A DNA stretch of 64,000 nucleotides from Sanderia malayensis (taxonomy: Eukaryota; Cnidaria; Scyphozoa; Semaeostomeae; Pelagiidae), in contig RQOL01000651.1 of NCBI GenBank assembly GCA_013076295.1, positions 103,829 to 167,828 of the forward strand, written 5' to 3'. The position numbers were made by a program, and so were the translations under genes. Positions 21,772-35,140 of this stretch are shown one piece after another. Every line of letters begins with the position of its first letter. Position 1 is the first letter of the stretch. Below the pieces are notes generated by a model, which worked only from the letters and a program-made list of their open reading frames with translations, was not told the origin of the DNA and searched no databases.

Positions 21772-23510
21772 TGGGAATGAATGTTAGTATCACTGAAAAC
21801 AAATAAATAAGGGTGTTTTTTAATACCTTTAACCTGCAGTTACATGGATTCATGCGTAAAGTGTGGGAATGGGTGTCAATATCAGTGAAAAGACGTAACC
21901 AAAGATGCATTCCATATAGTTTTAGTTGTGGTTACGTGGATTCATTTGAAAATCGTGAGAATAAATTTTAGTATCGGATTCATTGTAAATTGTGGGAATA
22001 GATGTAATTATCACTAAAAACATGTAAATTAAGGTCTACTTTATTATGTTTTACCTTAAATTACGTGGATTCATGTATAAATTGTGGGAATAAGTAACAA
22101 TATCATCAGTGAAAAGAGGTAACCAAAGATGCCTTCCAATTAGTTTTAGCTGTGCCTACGTGTATTCATTTGAAAATTTTTGGAATTAATTATAATATCG
22201 GATTCAGTGTAAATTGTGAGATTAGATGCAATTATCACTAAAAGCATGTAAATAAAGTTGTACCTTATTATGTTTTAGCTGAATTTACGTGGATTCATGT
22301 GTAAATTGTGGGAATGAACGTTATTACCGGATTCATGTGTTAACTTGTGGGAATGAATATTAATATCACTGAAAACCAGTAAGTATTAGTGTATTTTAAA
22401 GAGTTTGAACTGTGGTTATGGGGATTTATGCGTAAATTGTGGAAAGAACGTTACTATCGGATTCATGTGTAAATTCAGGGAATAAATGTTAATATCACTG
22501 AAAACAAGTAAATAAGGGTGTTTTTTAATACCTTTTAGCTGCAGTTACATGGATTCATGCGTAAATTTTGGGAATGGTTGTCAATATCAGTGAAAAGACT
22601 TAACCAAAGATGTATTCCATATACTTTTAGCTGTGGTTACGTGGATTAATTTGAAAATTGTGGGAATGAAAGTTAGTATCACTGAAAACAAATAAATAAG
22701 GGTGTTTTTTAATACCTTTAACCTGCAGTTACATGGATTCATGCGTAAAGTGTGGGAATGGGTGTCAATATCAGTGAAAAGACGTAACCAAAGATGCATT
22801 CCATATAGTTTTAGTTGTGGTTACGTGGATTCATTTGAAAATCGTGAGAATAAATTTTAGTATCGGATTCATTGTAAATTGTGGGAATAGATGTAATTAT
22901 CACTAAAAACATGTAAATTAAGGTCTACTTTATTATGTTTTACCTTAAATTACGTGGATTCATGTATAAATTGTGGGAATAAGTAACAATATCATCAGTG
23001 AAAAGAGGTAACCAAAGATGCCTTCCAATTAGTTTTAGCTGTGCCTACGTGTATTCATTTGAAAATTTTTGGAATTAATTATAATATCGGATTCAGTGTA
23101 AATTGTGAGATTAGATGCAATTATCACTAAAAGCATGTAAATAAAGTTGTACCTTATTATGTTTTAGCTGAAGTTACGTGGATTCATGTGTAAATTGTGG
23201 GAATGAACGTTATTACCGGATTCATGTGTTAACTTGTGGGAATGAATATTAATATCACTGAAAACCAGTAAGTATTAGTGTATTTTAAAGAGTTTGAACT
23301 GTGGTTATGGGGATTTATGCGTAAATTGTGGAAAGAACGTAACTATCGGATTCATGTGTAAATTCAGGGAATAAATGTTAATATCACTGAAAACAAGTAA
23401 ATAAGGGTGTTTTTTAATACCTTTTAGCTGCAGTTACATGGATTCATGCGTAAATTTTGGGAATGGTTGTCAATATCAGTGAAAAGACTTAACCAAAGAT
23501 GTATTCCATA
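21772..23510. repeat. Two adjacent direct copies, offset 889 bp
   Basis: AACCTGCAGT lies at 21831 and 22720, and the following 780 bp or so match closely between 21772-22660 and 22661-23510. An isolated difference is GCTGAATTTACG near 22278 against GCTGAAGTTACG near 23166. Confidence 0.82.
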
Positions 23511-24679
23511 TAGTTTTAGTTGTGGTTACGTGGATTCATTTGAAAGTTGTGGGAAAGAATTTTAATATCGGATTCATTGTAAATTGTGGGAATAGATGTA
23601 ATTATGATTGAAAACATGTAAATAAAGGTCTACTTTATTATGTTTAGCTGAAATTACGTGGATTCATGTGAAAATTGTGGGAAGGAATTTTAATATCACT
23701 GAAAACAAATAAATAACGGTGTATTTTAAGGAGTGCGAGCAGTAGTTATGGGGACCCATGCGTAAATTATGGGAAGGAACGTTAATATCGGATTCATGTG
23801 TAAATTGTGAAAATACATGTTAATATCACTGAAAACAAGTAAATAAGGCTGTTTTTTTAATACCTTTTAGCTGCAGTTACTTGGATTCATGTGTAAATTG
23901 TGGGAATGAAGGTTATTATAGGATTCTTGTGTTAACTTGTGGGAGTGAACGTTAATATCACTGAAAACAAATAAATAACGGTGTATTTTAAGGAGTGCGA
24001 GCAGTAGTTATGGGGACTCGTGCGTAAATTGTGGGAAGGAACGCTAATATCGGATTCATGTGTAAATTGTGGGAATAAATGTTAATATCACTGAAAACAA
24101 GAAAATAAGGGTGTTTTTAAATACCTTTTAGCTGCAGTTACATGGATTCATGCGTAATTTTGGGAATGGGTGTCAATATCAGTGAAAAGACTTAACCAAA
24201 GATGGATTCCATATAGCTTTAGCTGTGGTTACGTGGATTCATTTGAAAATTGTGGGAATTAATTTTAATATCGGATTCATTGTAAATTGTGGGAACAGAT
24301 GTAATTATCACTAAAAACATGTAGATAAAGGTGTAATTTATTATGTTTTAGCTGAAATTACGTGGATTAATGTGTAAATTGTGAGAAAGAAGGTTATAAT
24401 GGGATTCATGTGTTAATTATGGGAATCAACGTTAATATCTGATTTTTGTCTAAATTGTGGGAATGAATGTTAGCTAATATCACTGAAAACCAGTAAATAA
24501 GGGGGTATTTTAATTAGTGTGAGCAGTAGTTATGGGGACTCATGCGTAAATTGTGGGAAGGAAAGCTAATATCGGATTCATGTGTAAATTGTGGGAATAA
24601 ATGTTAATATCACTGAAAACAAGTAAATAAGGGTGTTTTTTAATACCTTTTAGCTGCAGTTACATGGATTCATGCGTAA

Positions 24680-26000
24680 TTTTTGGGAATGGGTGTCAAT
24701 ATCAGTGAAAAGACTTAACCAAAGATGCATTCCATATAGCTTTAGCTGTGGTTACGTGGATTCATTTGAAAATTGTGGGAATTAATTTTAATATCGGATT
24801 CATTGTAAATTGTGGGAACAGATGTAATTATCACTAAAAACATGTAGATAAAGGTGTAATTTATTATGTTTTAGTTGAAATTACGTGGATTAATGTGTAA
24901 ATTGTGAGAAAGAAGGTTATAATGGGATTCATGTGTAAATTATGGGAATGAACGTTAATATCTGATTTATGTCTAAATTGTGGGAATGAATGTTAGCCAA
25001 TATCACTGAAAACCAGTAAATAAGGGGGTATTTTAAATAGTGTGAGCAGTAGTTATGGGCACTCATGCGTAAATTGTGGGAACGAACGTTAATATCGGAT
25101 TCATGTGTAAATTGTGGGAATAAATGTTAATATCACTGAAAACAAGTAAATAAGGGTGTTTTTTAATACCTTTTAGCTGCAGTTACCTGGATTCATGCGC
25201 AAAGTGTGGGAATGGGTGTCAAATATCAGTGAAAAGACGTAACCAAAGATGCATCCATATAGTTTAGTTGTGGTTACGTGGATTCATTTGAAAATCGTGA
25301 GAACAAATTTTAGTATCGGATTCATTGTAAATTGTGGGAATAGATGTAATTATCACTAAAAACATGTAAATTAAGGTCTACTTTATTATGTTTTACCTTA
25401 ATTACGTGGATTCATGTATAAATTGTGGGAATAAGTACAATATCATCAGTGAAAGAGGTAACAAAGATGCCTTCCAATTAGTTTTAGCTGTGCCTACGTA
25501 GATTCATTGAAAATTTTTGGAATTATTATAACATCGATTCAGTGTAAATTGTGGGAATAGATGCAATTATCACTAAAAGCATGTAAATAAAGTTGTACCT
25601 TATTATGTTTTAGCTGAATTTACATGGATTCATGTGTAAATTGTGGGAATGGACGTTATTACCGGATTCATGTGTTAACTTGCGGGAATGAATGTTAATA
25701 TCACTGAAAACCAGTAAGTATTAGTGTATTTTAAAGAGTGTGAACTGTAGTTATGGGGATTTATGCGTAAAGTGTGGGAAAGAACGTTACTGTCGGATTC
25801 ATGTGTAAATTCTGGGAATGAAAGTTAATATGGGATTCATGTGTAAATTGTTGGAATGGGTGTCAATATCAGTGAAAAGACTTAACCAAAGATGTATTCC
25901 ATATACTTTCAGCTGTGGTTACGTGGATTAATTTGAAAATTGTGGGAATGAATGTTAGTATCACTGAAAACAAATAAATAACGGTGTATTTTAAGGAGTG
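24680..26000. repeat. Segment repeated near 35.2-36.5 and 52.6-53.9 kb
   Basis: TGTTAGCCAA marks the three copies at 24991, 35534 and 52910 (offsets 10543 and 17376). The first copy differs from the other two mainly by single-base indels between about 25180 and 25560. Confidence 0.78.
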
Positions 26001-29000
26001 TGAGCAGTAGTTATGGGGACTCATGCGTAAATTGTGGGAAGGAACGTTAATATCGGATTCATGTGTAAATTGTGGGAATAAATGTTAATATCACTGAAAA
26101 CAACTAAATAGGGCGGTGTTTTAATACCTTTTATCTGCAGTTACTTGAATTCATGCGTAAATTGTGGGAATGGATGTCAATATCAGTGAAAAGACGTAAT
26201 CAAAGATGCATTCCATATAGTTTTAGTTGTGGTTACGTGGATTCATTTGAAAGTTGTGGGAAAGAATTTTAATATCGGATTCATTGTAAATGGTGGGAAT
26301 AGATGTAATTATGATTGTAAACATGTAAATAAAGGTCTACTTTATTATGTTTTAGCTGAAATTACGTGGATTCATGTGAAAATTGTGGGAAGGAACATTA
26401 ACATGGGATTGATGCCTAAGTTGTGGGAAATAACGTTAATATCGGATTCATCTGTAAACTGTTGGAATGAGTGTCATTATCATCAGTGAAAAAGGGTAAC
26501 CAAAGATGAATTCCATAAAGTTTTAGTTGTGGTTACGTTGAGTCATTTGAAAATTGTGGGAATTAATTTTAATATCGGACTCATTGTAAATTGTGGGAAT
26601 AGGTGTAATTATCACTAAAACTATGCAAATAAAGTAGTACTTTATTATGTTTTTGCTGAAATTACGTGGATTCATGTGTAATTGTGGGAATGAAGGTTAT
26701 TATAGGATTCATGTGTTAACTTGTGGGAGTGAACGTTAATATCACTGAAAACATATAAATAACGGTGTATTTTAAAGAGTTTGAGCAGTAGTTATGGGGA
26801 CTCATGCCTAAATTGTGGGAAGAAACGTTAATATCGGATTCATGTGTAAATTGTGGGAATAAATGTTAATATCACCGAAAACAAGTCAAAAATGGTGTTT
26901 TTTAAGGAGTGTGAACTGTAGTTATGGGGGTTTATCCATAAATTGTGGGAAGGAACGTTCATATCGGATTCATGTGTAAATTGTGGGAATGAACGTTAAT
27001 ATCGGGTTCATGTTGAAATTGTGGGAATGAATGTTAATATCACAGAAAACAAATAAGTAAGGTGTATTTTAAAGAGTGCGAGCAGTAGTTATGGGGATTT
27101 ATGCATAAACTGTGGGAAGGAACGTTCATATCGGATTCATGTGTAAATTGTGGAATGAACGTTAAATCGGAATCATTTTAAAATTGTGGGAATGAATTTT
27201 AATATCACTGAAAACAAATAAATAACGGTGTATTTTAAGGAGTGCGAGCAGTAGTTATGGGGACCCATGCGTAAATTATGGGAAGGAACGCTAATATCGG
27301 ATTCATGTGTAAATTGTGGGAATAAATGTTAATATCACTGAAAACAAGTAAATAAGGGTGTTTTTTAATACCTTTTAGCTGCAGTTACATGGATTCATGC
27401 GTAATTTTGGGAATGGGTGTCAATATCAGTGAAAAGACTTAACCAAAGATGCTTATCCATATAGCTTTAGCTGTGGCTACGTGGATTCATTGTGAATATT
27501 GTGGGAATTAATTTTAATATCGGATTCATTGTAAATTGTGGGAACAGATGTAATTATCACTAAAAACATGTAGATAATAGGTGTATTTATTATGTTTTAG
27601 CTGAAATTACGTGGATTAATGTGTAAATTGTAGCAGAAGGATAGTATAATGGATTCATGTGTTAATTATGAGAATCAACGTCCAATATCTGATTTTTGTC
27701 TAAATTGTGGGAATGAATGTTAGCTAATATCACTGAAAACCTGTAAATAAGGGGTATTTTAATTAGTGTGAGCAGTAGTTATGGGACTCATGCGTAAATT
27801 GTGGGAAGGAACGCTAATATCGGATTCATGTGTAAATTGTGGAATAAATGTTAATATCACTGAAAACAAGTAAATAAGGTGTTTTTTAATACCTTTAACC
27901 TGCAGTTACATGGATTCATGCGTAAAGTTGGGAATGGGTGTCAATATCAGTGAAAAGACGTACCAAAGATGCATTCCATATAGTTTAGTTGTGGTTACGT
28001 GGATTCATTTGAAAATCGTGAGAATAAATTTTAGTATCGGATTCATTGTAAATTGTGGGAATAGATGTAATTATCACTAAAAACATGTAAATTAAGGTCT
28101 ACTTTATTATGTTTTACCTTAAATTACGTGGATTCATGTAAATTGTGGGAATAAGTAACAATTCATCATGAAAGAGGTAACCAAAGATGCCTTCAATTAG
28201 TTTTAGCTATGCTACGTGTATTCATTTGAAAATTTTTGGAATTAATTATAATATCGGATTCAGTGTAAATTGTGGGATGAGATGCAATTATCACTAAAAG
28301 CATGTAAATAAAGTTGTACCTTATTATGTTTCAGCTGAATTTACGTGGATTCATGCGTAAATTGTGGAAAGAACGTTACTATCGGATTCATGTGTAAATT
28401 CAGGGAATAAATGTTAATATCACTGAAAACAAGTAAATAAGGGGTTTTTTTAATACCTTTAGCTGCAGTTACATGGATTCATGCGTAAATTTTGGGAATG
28501 GGTGTCAATATCAGTGAAAAGACTTAACCAAAGATGTATTCCATATACTTTTAGCTGTGGTTACGTGGATTAATTTGAAAATTGTGGGAATGAATGTTAG
28601 TATCACTGAAAACAAATAAATAACGGTGTATTTTAAGGAGTGTGAGCAGTAGTTATGGGGACTCATGCGTAAATTGTGGGAAGGAACGTTAATATCGGAT
28701 TCATGTGTAAATTGTGGGAATAAATGTTAATATCACTGAAAACAACTAAATAAGGCGGTGTTTTAATACCTTTTATCTGCAGTTACTTGAATTCATGCGT
28801 AAATTGTGGGAATGGGTGTCAATATCAGTGAAAAGACGTAATCAAAGATGCATTCCATATAGTTTAGTTGTGGTTACGTGGATTCATTTGAAATTTGTGG
28901 GAAAGAATTTTAATATCGGATTCATTGTAAATTGTGGGAATAGATGTAATTATGATTGTAAAATGTAAATAAAGGCCTACTTTATTATGTTTTAGCTGAA

Positions 29001-32000
29001 ATTACGTGGATTCATGTGAAAATTGTGGGAAGGAAGGTTATAATGGGATTCATGTGTTAATTATGGGAATCAACGTTAATATCTGATTGTTGTCTAATTG
29101 TCGGAATGAATGTTAGCTAATATCACTGAAACCAGTAATAAGGGGTATTTTAATTAGTGTGAGCAGTAGTTATGGGGACTCATGCGTAAATTGTGGGAAG
29201 GAACGCTAATATCGGATTCATGTGTAAATTGTGGGAATAAATGTTAATATCACTGAAAACAAGTAAATAAGGGTGTTTTTAATACCTTTTAGCTGCAGTT
29301 ACATGGATTCATGCCTAATTTTTGGGAATGGGTGTCAATATCAGTGAAAAGACTTAACCAAAGATGCATTCCATATAGCTTTAGCTGTGGTTACGTGGAT
29401 TCATTTGAAAATTGTGGGAATTAATTTTAGTATCGGATTCATTGTAAATTGTGGGAATAGATGTAATTATCACTAAAACATGTAAATTATGGTCTACTTT
29501 ATTATGTTTTACCTGAAATTACGTGGATTAATGTGTAAATTGTGAGAAAGAAGGTTATAATGGGATTCATGTGTTAATTATGGGAATCAACGTTAATATC
29601 TGATTTTTGTCTAATTGTGGGAATGAATGTTAGCTAATATCACTGAAAACCAGTAAATAAGGGGGTATTTTAATTAGTGTGAGCAGTAGTTATGGGGACT
29701 CATGCGTAAATTGTGGGAAGGAACGCTAATATCGGATTCATGTGTAAATTGTGGGAATAATGTTATATCACTGAAAACAAGTAAATAAGGGTGTTTTTTA
29801 ATACCTTTTAGCTGCAGTTACATGGATTCATGCCTAATTTTTGGGAATGGGTGTCAATATCAGTGAAAAGACTTAACCAAAGATGCAGTCCATATAGCTT
29901 TAGCTGTGGTTACGTGGATTCATTTGAAAATTGTGGGAATTAATTTTAATATCGGATTCATTGTAAATTGTGGGAATAGGTGTAATTATCACTAAAATTA
30001 TGTAAATAAGGTTGTACTTTATTATGTTTTTGCTGAAATTACGTGGATTCATGTGTAAATTGTAGGAATGAAGGTTATTATAGGATTCATGTGTTAACTT
30101 GTGGGAGTGAACGTTAATATCACTGAAAACATATAAATAACGGTGTATTTTAAAGAGTGTGAGCAGTAGTTATGGGGACTCATGCGTAAATTGTGGGAAG
30201 AAACGTTAATATCGGATTCATGTGTAAATTGTGGAAATAAATGTTAATATCACTGAAAAGAAGTAAATAATGGTGTTTTTTAGAGAATGTGAACTGTAGT
30301 TATGGGGATTTAGCCATAAATTGTGGGAAGGAACGTTCATATCGAATTCATGTGTAAAGTGTGGGAATGAACGTTAATATCGGATTCATGTTTAAATTGT
30401 GGGAATGAATGCCAATATCACTGAAAACAAATAAATAACGGTGTATTTTAAAGAGTGTGAGCAGTAGTTATGGGGATTTATGCATAAATTGTGGGAAGGA
30501 ACGTTCATATCGGATTCATGTGTAAATTGTGGGAATGAACGTTAATATCGGAATCTCCTTTAAATTGTGGGAATGAATCTTAATATCACTGAAAACAAAT
30601 AAATAACGGTGTATTTTAAGGAGTGCGAGCAGTAGTTATGGGGACTCATGCGTAAATTGAGGGAAGGAACGTTAATATCGGATTCATGTGTAAATTGTGA
30701 AAATACATGTTAATATCACTGAAAACAAGTAAATACGGGTGTTTTTTTAATACCTTTTAGCTGCAGTTACTTGGATTCATGCGTAAAGTGTGGGAATGGG
30801 TGTCAATATCAGTGAAAGGACGTAACGAAAGATGCATTCCATATAGTTTTAGTTGTGGTTACGTGGATTCATTTGAAAATCGTGAGAATTAATTTTAATA
30901 TGGGATTCATGCCTAAGTTGTGGGAAATAACGTTAATATCGGATTCATGTGTAAACTGTTGGAATGAGTGTCATTATCATCAGTGAAAAAGGGTAACCAA
31001 AGATGAATTCCATAAAGTTTTAGTTGTGGTTACGTGGAGTCATTTGAAAATTGTGGGAATTCATTTTAAAATCGGATTCATTGTAAATTGTGGGAATAGG
31101 TGTAATTATCACTAAAATTATGTAAATAAGGTTGTACTTTATTATGTTTTTGCTGAAATTACGTGGATTAATGTGTAAATTGTGAGAAAGAAGGTTATAA
31201 TGGGATTCATGTGTTAATTATGGGAATCAACGTTAATATCTGATTTTTGTCTAAATTGTGGGAATGAATGTTAGCTAATATCACTGAAAACCAGTAAATA
31301 AGGGGGTATTTTAATTAGTGTGAGCAGTAGTTATGGGGACTCATGCGTAAATTGTGGGAAGGAACGCTAATATCGGATTCATGTGTAAATTGTGGGAATA
31401 AATGTTAATATCACTGAAAACAAGTAAATAAGGGTGTTTTTTAATACCTTTTAGCTGCAGTTACATGGATTCATGCCTAATTTTTGGGAATGGGGGTCAA
31501 TATCAGTGAAAAGACTTAACCAAAGATGCATTCCATATAGCTTTAGCTGTGGTTACGTGGATTCATTTGAAAATTGTGGGAATTAATTTTAATATCGGAT
31601 TCATTGTAAATTGTGGGAACAGATGTAATTATCACTAAAAACATGTAGATAAAGGTGTAAGTTATTATGTTTTAGCTGAAATTACGTGGATTAATGTGTA
31701 AATTGTGAGAAAGAAGGTTATAATGGGATTCATGTGTAAATTATGGGAATGAACGTTAATATCTGATTTATGTCTAAATTGTGGGAATGAATGTTAGCTA
31801 ATATAAATGAAAACCAGTAAATAAGGGGGTATTTTAAATAGTGTGAGCAGTAGTTATGGGGACTCATGCGTAAATTGTGGGAACGAACGTTAATATCGGA
31901 TTCATGTGTAAATTGTGGGAATAAATGTTAATATCACTGAAAACAAGTAAATAAGGGTGTTTTTTAATACCTTTTAGCTGCAGTTACATGGATTCATGCC

Positions 32001-33239
32001 TAATTTTTGGGAATGGGGGTCAATATCAGTGAAAAGACTTAACCAAAGATGCATTCCATATAGCTTTAGCTGTGGTTACGTGGATTCATTTGAAAATTGT
32101 GGGAATTAATTTTAATATCGGATTCATTGTAAATTGTGGGAACAGATGTAAATATCACTAAAAACATGTAGATAAAGGTGTAAGTTATTAAGTTTTAGCT
32201 GAAATTACGTGGATTCATGTGAAAATTGTGGGAAGGAACATTAATATGGGATCGATGCCTAAGTTGTGGGAAATAACGTTAATATCGGATTCATCTGTAA
32301 ACTGTTGCAATGAGTGTCATTATCATCAGTGAAAAAGGGTAACCAAAGATGAATTCCATAAAGTTTTAGTTGTGGTTACGTGGAGTCATTTGAAAATTGT
32401 GGGAATTAATTTTAATATCGGACTCATTGTAAATTGTGGGAATAGGTGTAATTATCACTAAAACTATGCAAATAAAGTAGTACTTTATTATGTTTTGCTG
32501 AAATTACGTGGATTCATGTGTAAATTGTGGGAATGAAGGTTATTATAGGATTCATGTGTTAACTTGTGGGAGTGAACGTTAATATCACTGAAAACATATA
32601 AATAACGGTGTATTTTAAAGAGTTCGAGCAGTAGTTATGGGGACTCATGCCTAAATTGTGGGAATAAATGTTAATATCACCGAAAACAAGTCAAAATGGT
32701 GTTTTGTAAGGAGTGTGAACTGTAGTTATGGGGATTTATCCATAAATTGTGGGAAGGAACGTTCATATCGGATTCATGTGTAAATTGTGGGAATGAACGT
32801 TTATATCGGGCTCATGTTGAAATTGTGGGAATGAATGTTAATATCACAGAAAACAAATAAGTAACGGTGTATTTTAAAGAGTGCGAGCAGTAGTTATGGG
32901 GATTGATGCATAAACTGTGGGAAGGAACGTTCATATCGGATTCATGTGTAAATTGTGGGAGTGAACGTTAATATCGGAATCATTTTAAAATTGTGGGAAT
33001 GAATTTTAATATCACTGAAAACAAATAAATAACGGTGTATTTTAAGGAGTGCCAGCAGTAGTTATGGGGACCCATGCGTAAATTATGGGAAGGAACGTTA
33101 ATATCGGATTCATGTGTAAATTGTGAAAATACATGTTAATATCACTGAAAGCAAGTAAATAAGGCTGTTTTTTTAATACCTTTTAGCTGCAGTTACTTGG
33201 ATTCATGTGTAAATTGTGGGAATGAAGGTTAATATAGGA

Positions 33240-35140
33240 TTCATGTGTTAACTTGTGGGAGTGAACGTTAATATCACTGAAAACAAATAAATAACGGTGT
33301 ATTTTAAGGAGTGCGAGCAGTAGTTATGGGGACTCGTGCGTAAATTGTGGGAAGGAACGCTAATATCGGATTCATGTGTAAATTGTGGGAACAGATGTAA
33401 TTATCACTAAAAACATGTAGATAAAGGTGTAATTTATTATGTTTTAGCTAAAATTACGTGGATTAATGTGTAAATTGTGAGAAAGAAGGTTATAATGGGA
33501 TTCATGTGTTAATTATGGGAATCAACGTTAATATCTGATTGTTGTCTAAATTGTGGGAATGAATGTTAGCTAATATCACTGAAAACCACTAAATAAGGGG
33601 GTATTTTAATTAGTGTGAGCAGTAGTTATGGGGACTCATGCGTAAATTGTTGGAAGGAACGCTAATTTCGGATTCATGTGTAAATTGTGGGAATAAATGT
33701 TAATATCACTGAAAACAAGTAAATAAGGGTGTTTTTTAATACCTTTTAGCTGCAGTTACATGGATTCATGCGTAATTTTTGGGAATGGGTGTCAATATCA
33801 TTGAAAAGACTTAACCAAAGATGCATTCCATATAAATTTAGCTGTGGTTACGTGGATTCATTTGAAAATTGTGGGAATTAATTTTAATATCGGATTCATT
33901 GTAAATTGTGGGAACAGATGTAATTATGATTGAAAACATGTAAATAAAGGTCTACTTTATTATGTTTTAGCTGAAATTACGTGGATTCATGTGAAAATTG
34001 TGGGAAGGAATTTTAATATCACTGAAAACAAATAAATAACGGTGTATTTTAAGGAGTGCGAGCAGTAGTTATGGGGACCCATGCGTAAATTATGGGAAGG
34101 AACGTTAATATCGGATTCATGTGTAAATTGTGAAAATACATGTTAATATCACTGAAAACAAGTAAATAAGGCTGTTTTTTAAAACCTTTTAGCTGCAGTT
34201 ACTTGGATTCATGTGTAAATTGTGGGAATGAAGGTTATTATAGGATTCATGTGTTAACTTGTGGGAGTGAACGTTAATATCACTGAAAACAAATAAATAA
34301 CGGTGTATTTTAAGGAGTGCGAGCAGTAGTTATGGGGACTCGTGCGTAAATTGTGGGAAGGAACGCTAATATCGGATTCATGTGTAAATTGTGGGAACAG
34401 ATGTAATTATCACTAAAAACATGTAGATAAAGGTGTAATTTATTATGTTTTAGCTAAAATTACGTGGATTAATGTGTAAATTGTGAGAAAGAAGGTTATA
34501 ATGGGATTCATGTGTTAATTATGGGAATCAACGTTAATATCTGATTGTTGTCTAAATTGTGGGAATGAATGTTAGCTAATATCACTGAAACCACTAAATA
34601 AGGGGGTATTTTAATTAGTGTGAGCAGTAGTTATGGGGACTCATGCGTAAATTGTTGGAAGGAACGCTAATTTCGGATTCATGTGTAAATTGTGGGAATA
34701 AATGTTAATATCACTGAAAACAAGTAAATAAGGGTGTTTTTTAATACCTTTTAGCTGCAGTTACATGGATTCATGCGTAATTTTTGGGAATGGGTGTCAA
34801 TATCATTGAAAAGACTTAACCAAAGATGCATTCCATATAAATTTAGCTGTGGTTACGTGGATTCATTTGAAAATTGTGGGAATTAATTTTAATATCGGAT
34901 TCATTGTAAATTGTGGGAACAGATGTAATTATGATTGAAAACATGTAAATAAAGGTCTACTTTATTATGTTTTAGCTGAAATTACGTGGATTCATGTGAA
35001 AATTGTGGGAAGGAATTTTAATATCACTGAAAACAAATAAATAACGGTGTATTTTAAGGAGTGCGAGCAGTAGTTATGGGGACCCATGCGTAAATTATGG
35101 GAAGGAACGTTAATATCGGATTCATGTGTAAATTGTGGGA
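33240..35140. repeat. Two direct copies, offset 1006 bp, in macro-unit 1
   Basis: GAACGCTAATATCGG followed by GGGAACAGATG lies at 33355 and 34361. The intervening sequence is duplicated almost exactly, including the rare CGCTAATTTCGG variant and ATATAAATTTAGCTG. Macro-unit 2 carries a shorter version of this region (51.4-52.5 kb), which explains 742 bp of the length difference between units. Confidence 0.8.

Larger units (their letters stand above)
18618..30350. repeat. Right satellite arm, proximal heterogeneous part
   Basis: The same L and S modules as the left arm, with more varied order. After the insert, the interrupted long module is followed by another long module (GAATGAATGTTAATATCACT) rather than the 37-bp short module found in the left arm. 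Extended direct duplications lie inside this part and link it to later segments. No gene is present; open frames here are repeat accidents. Confidence 0.93.
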
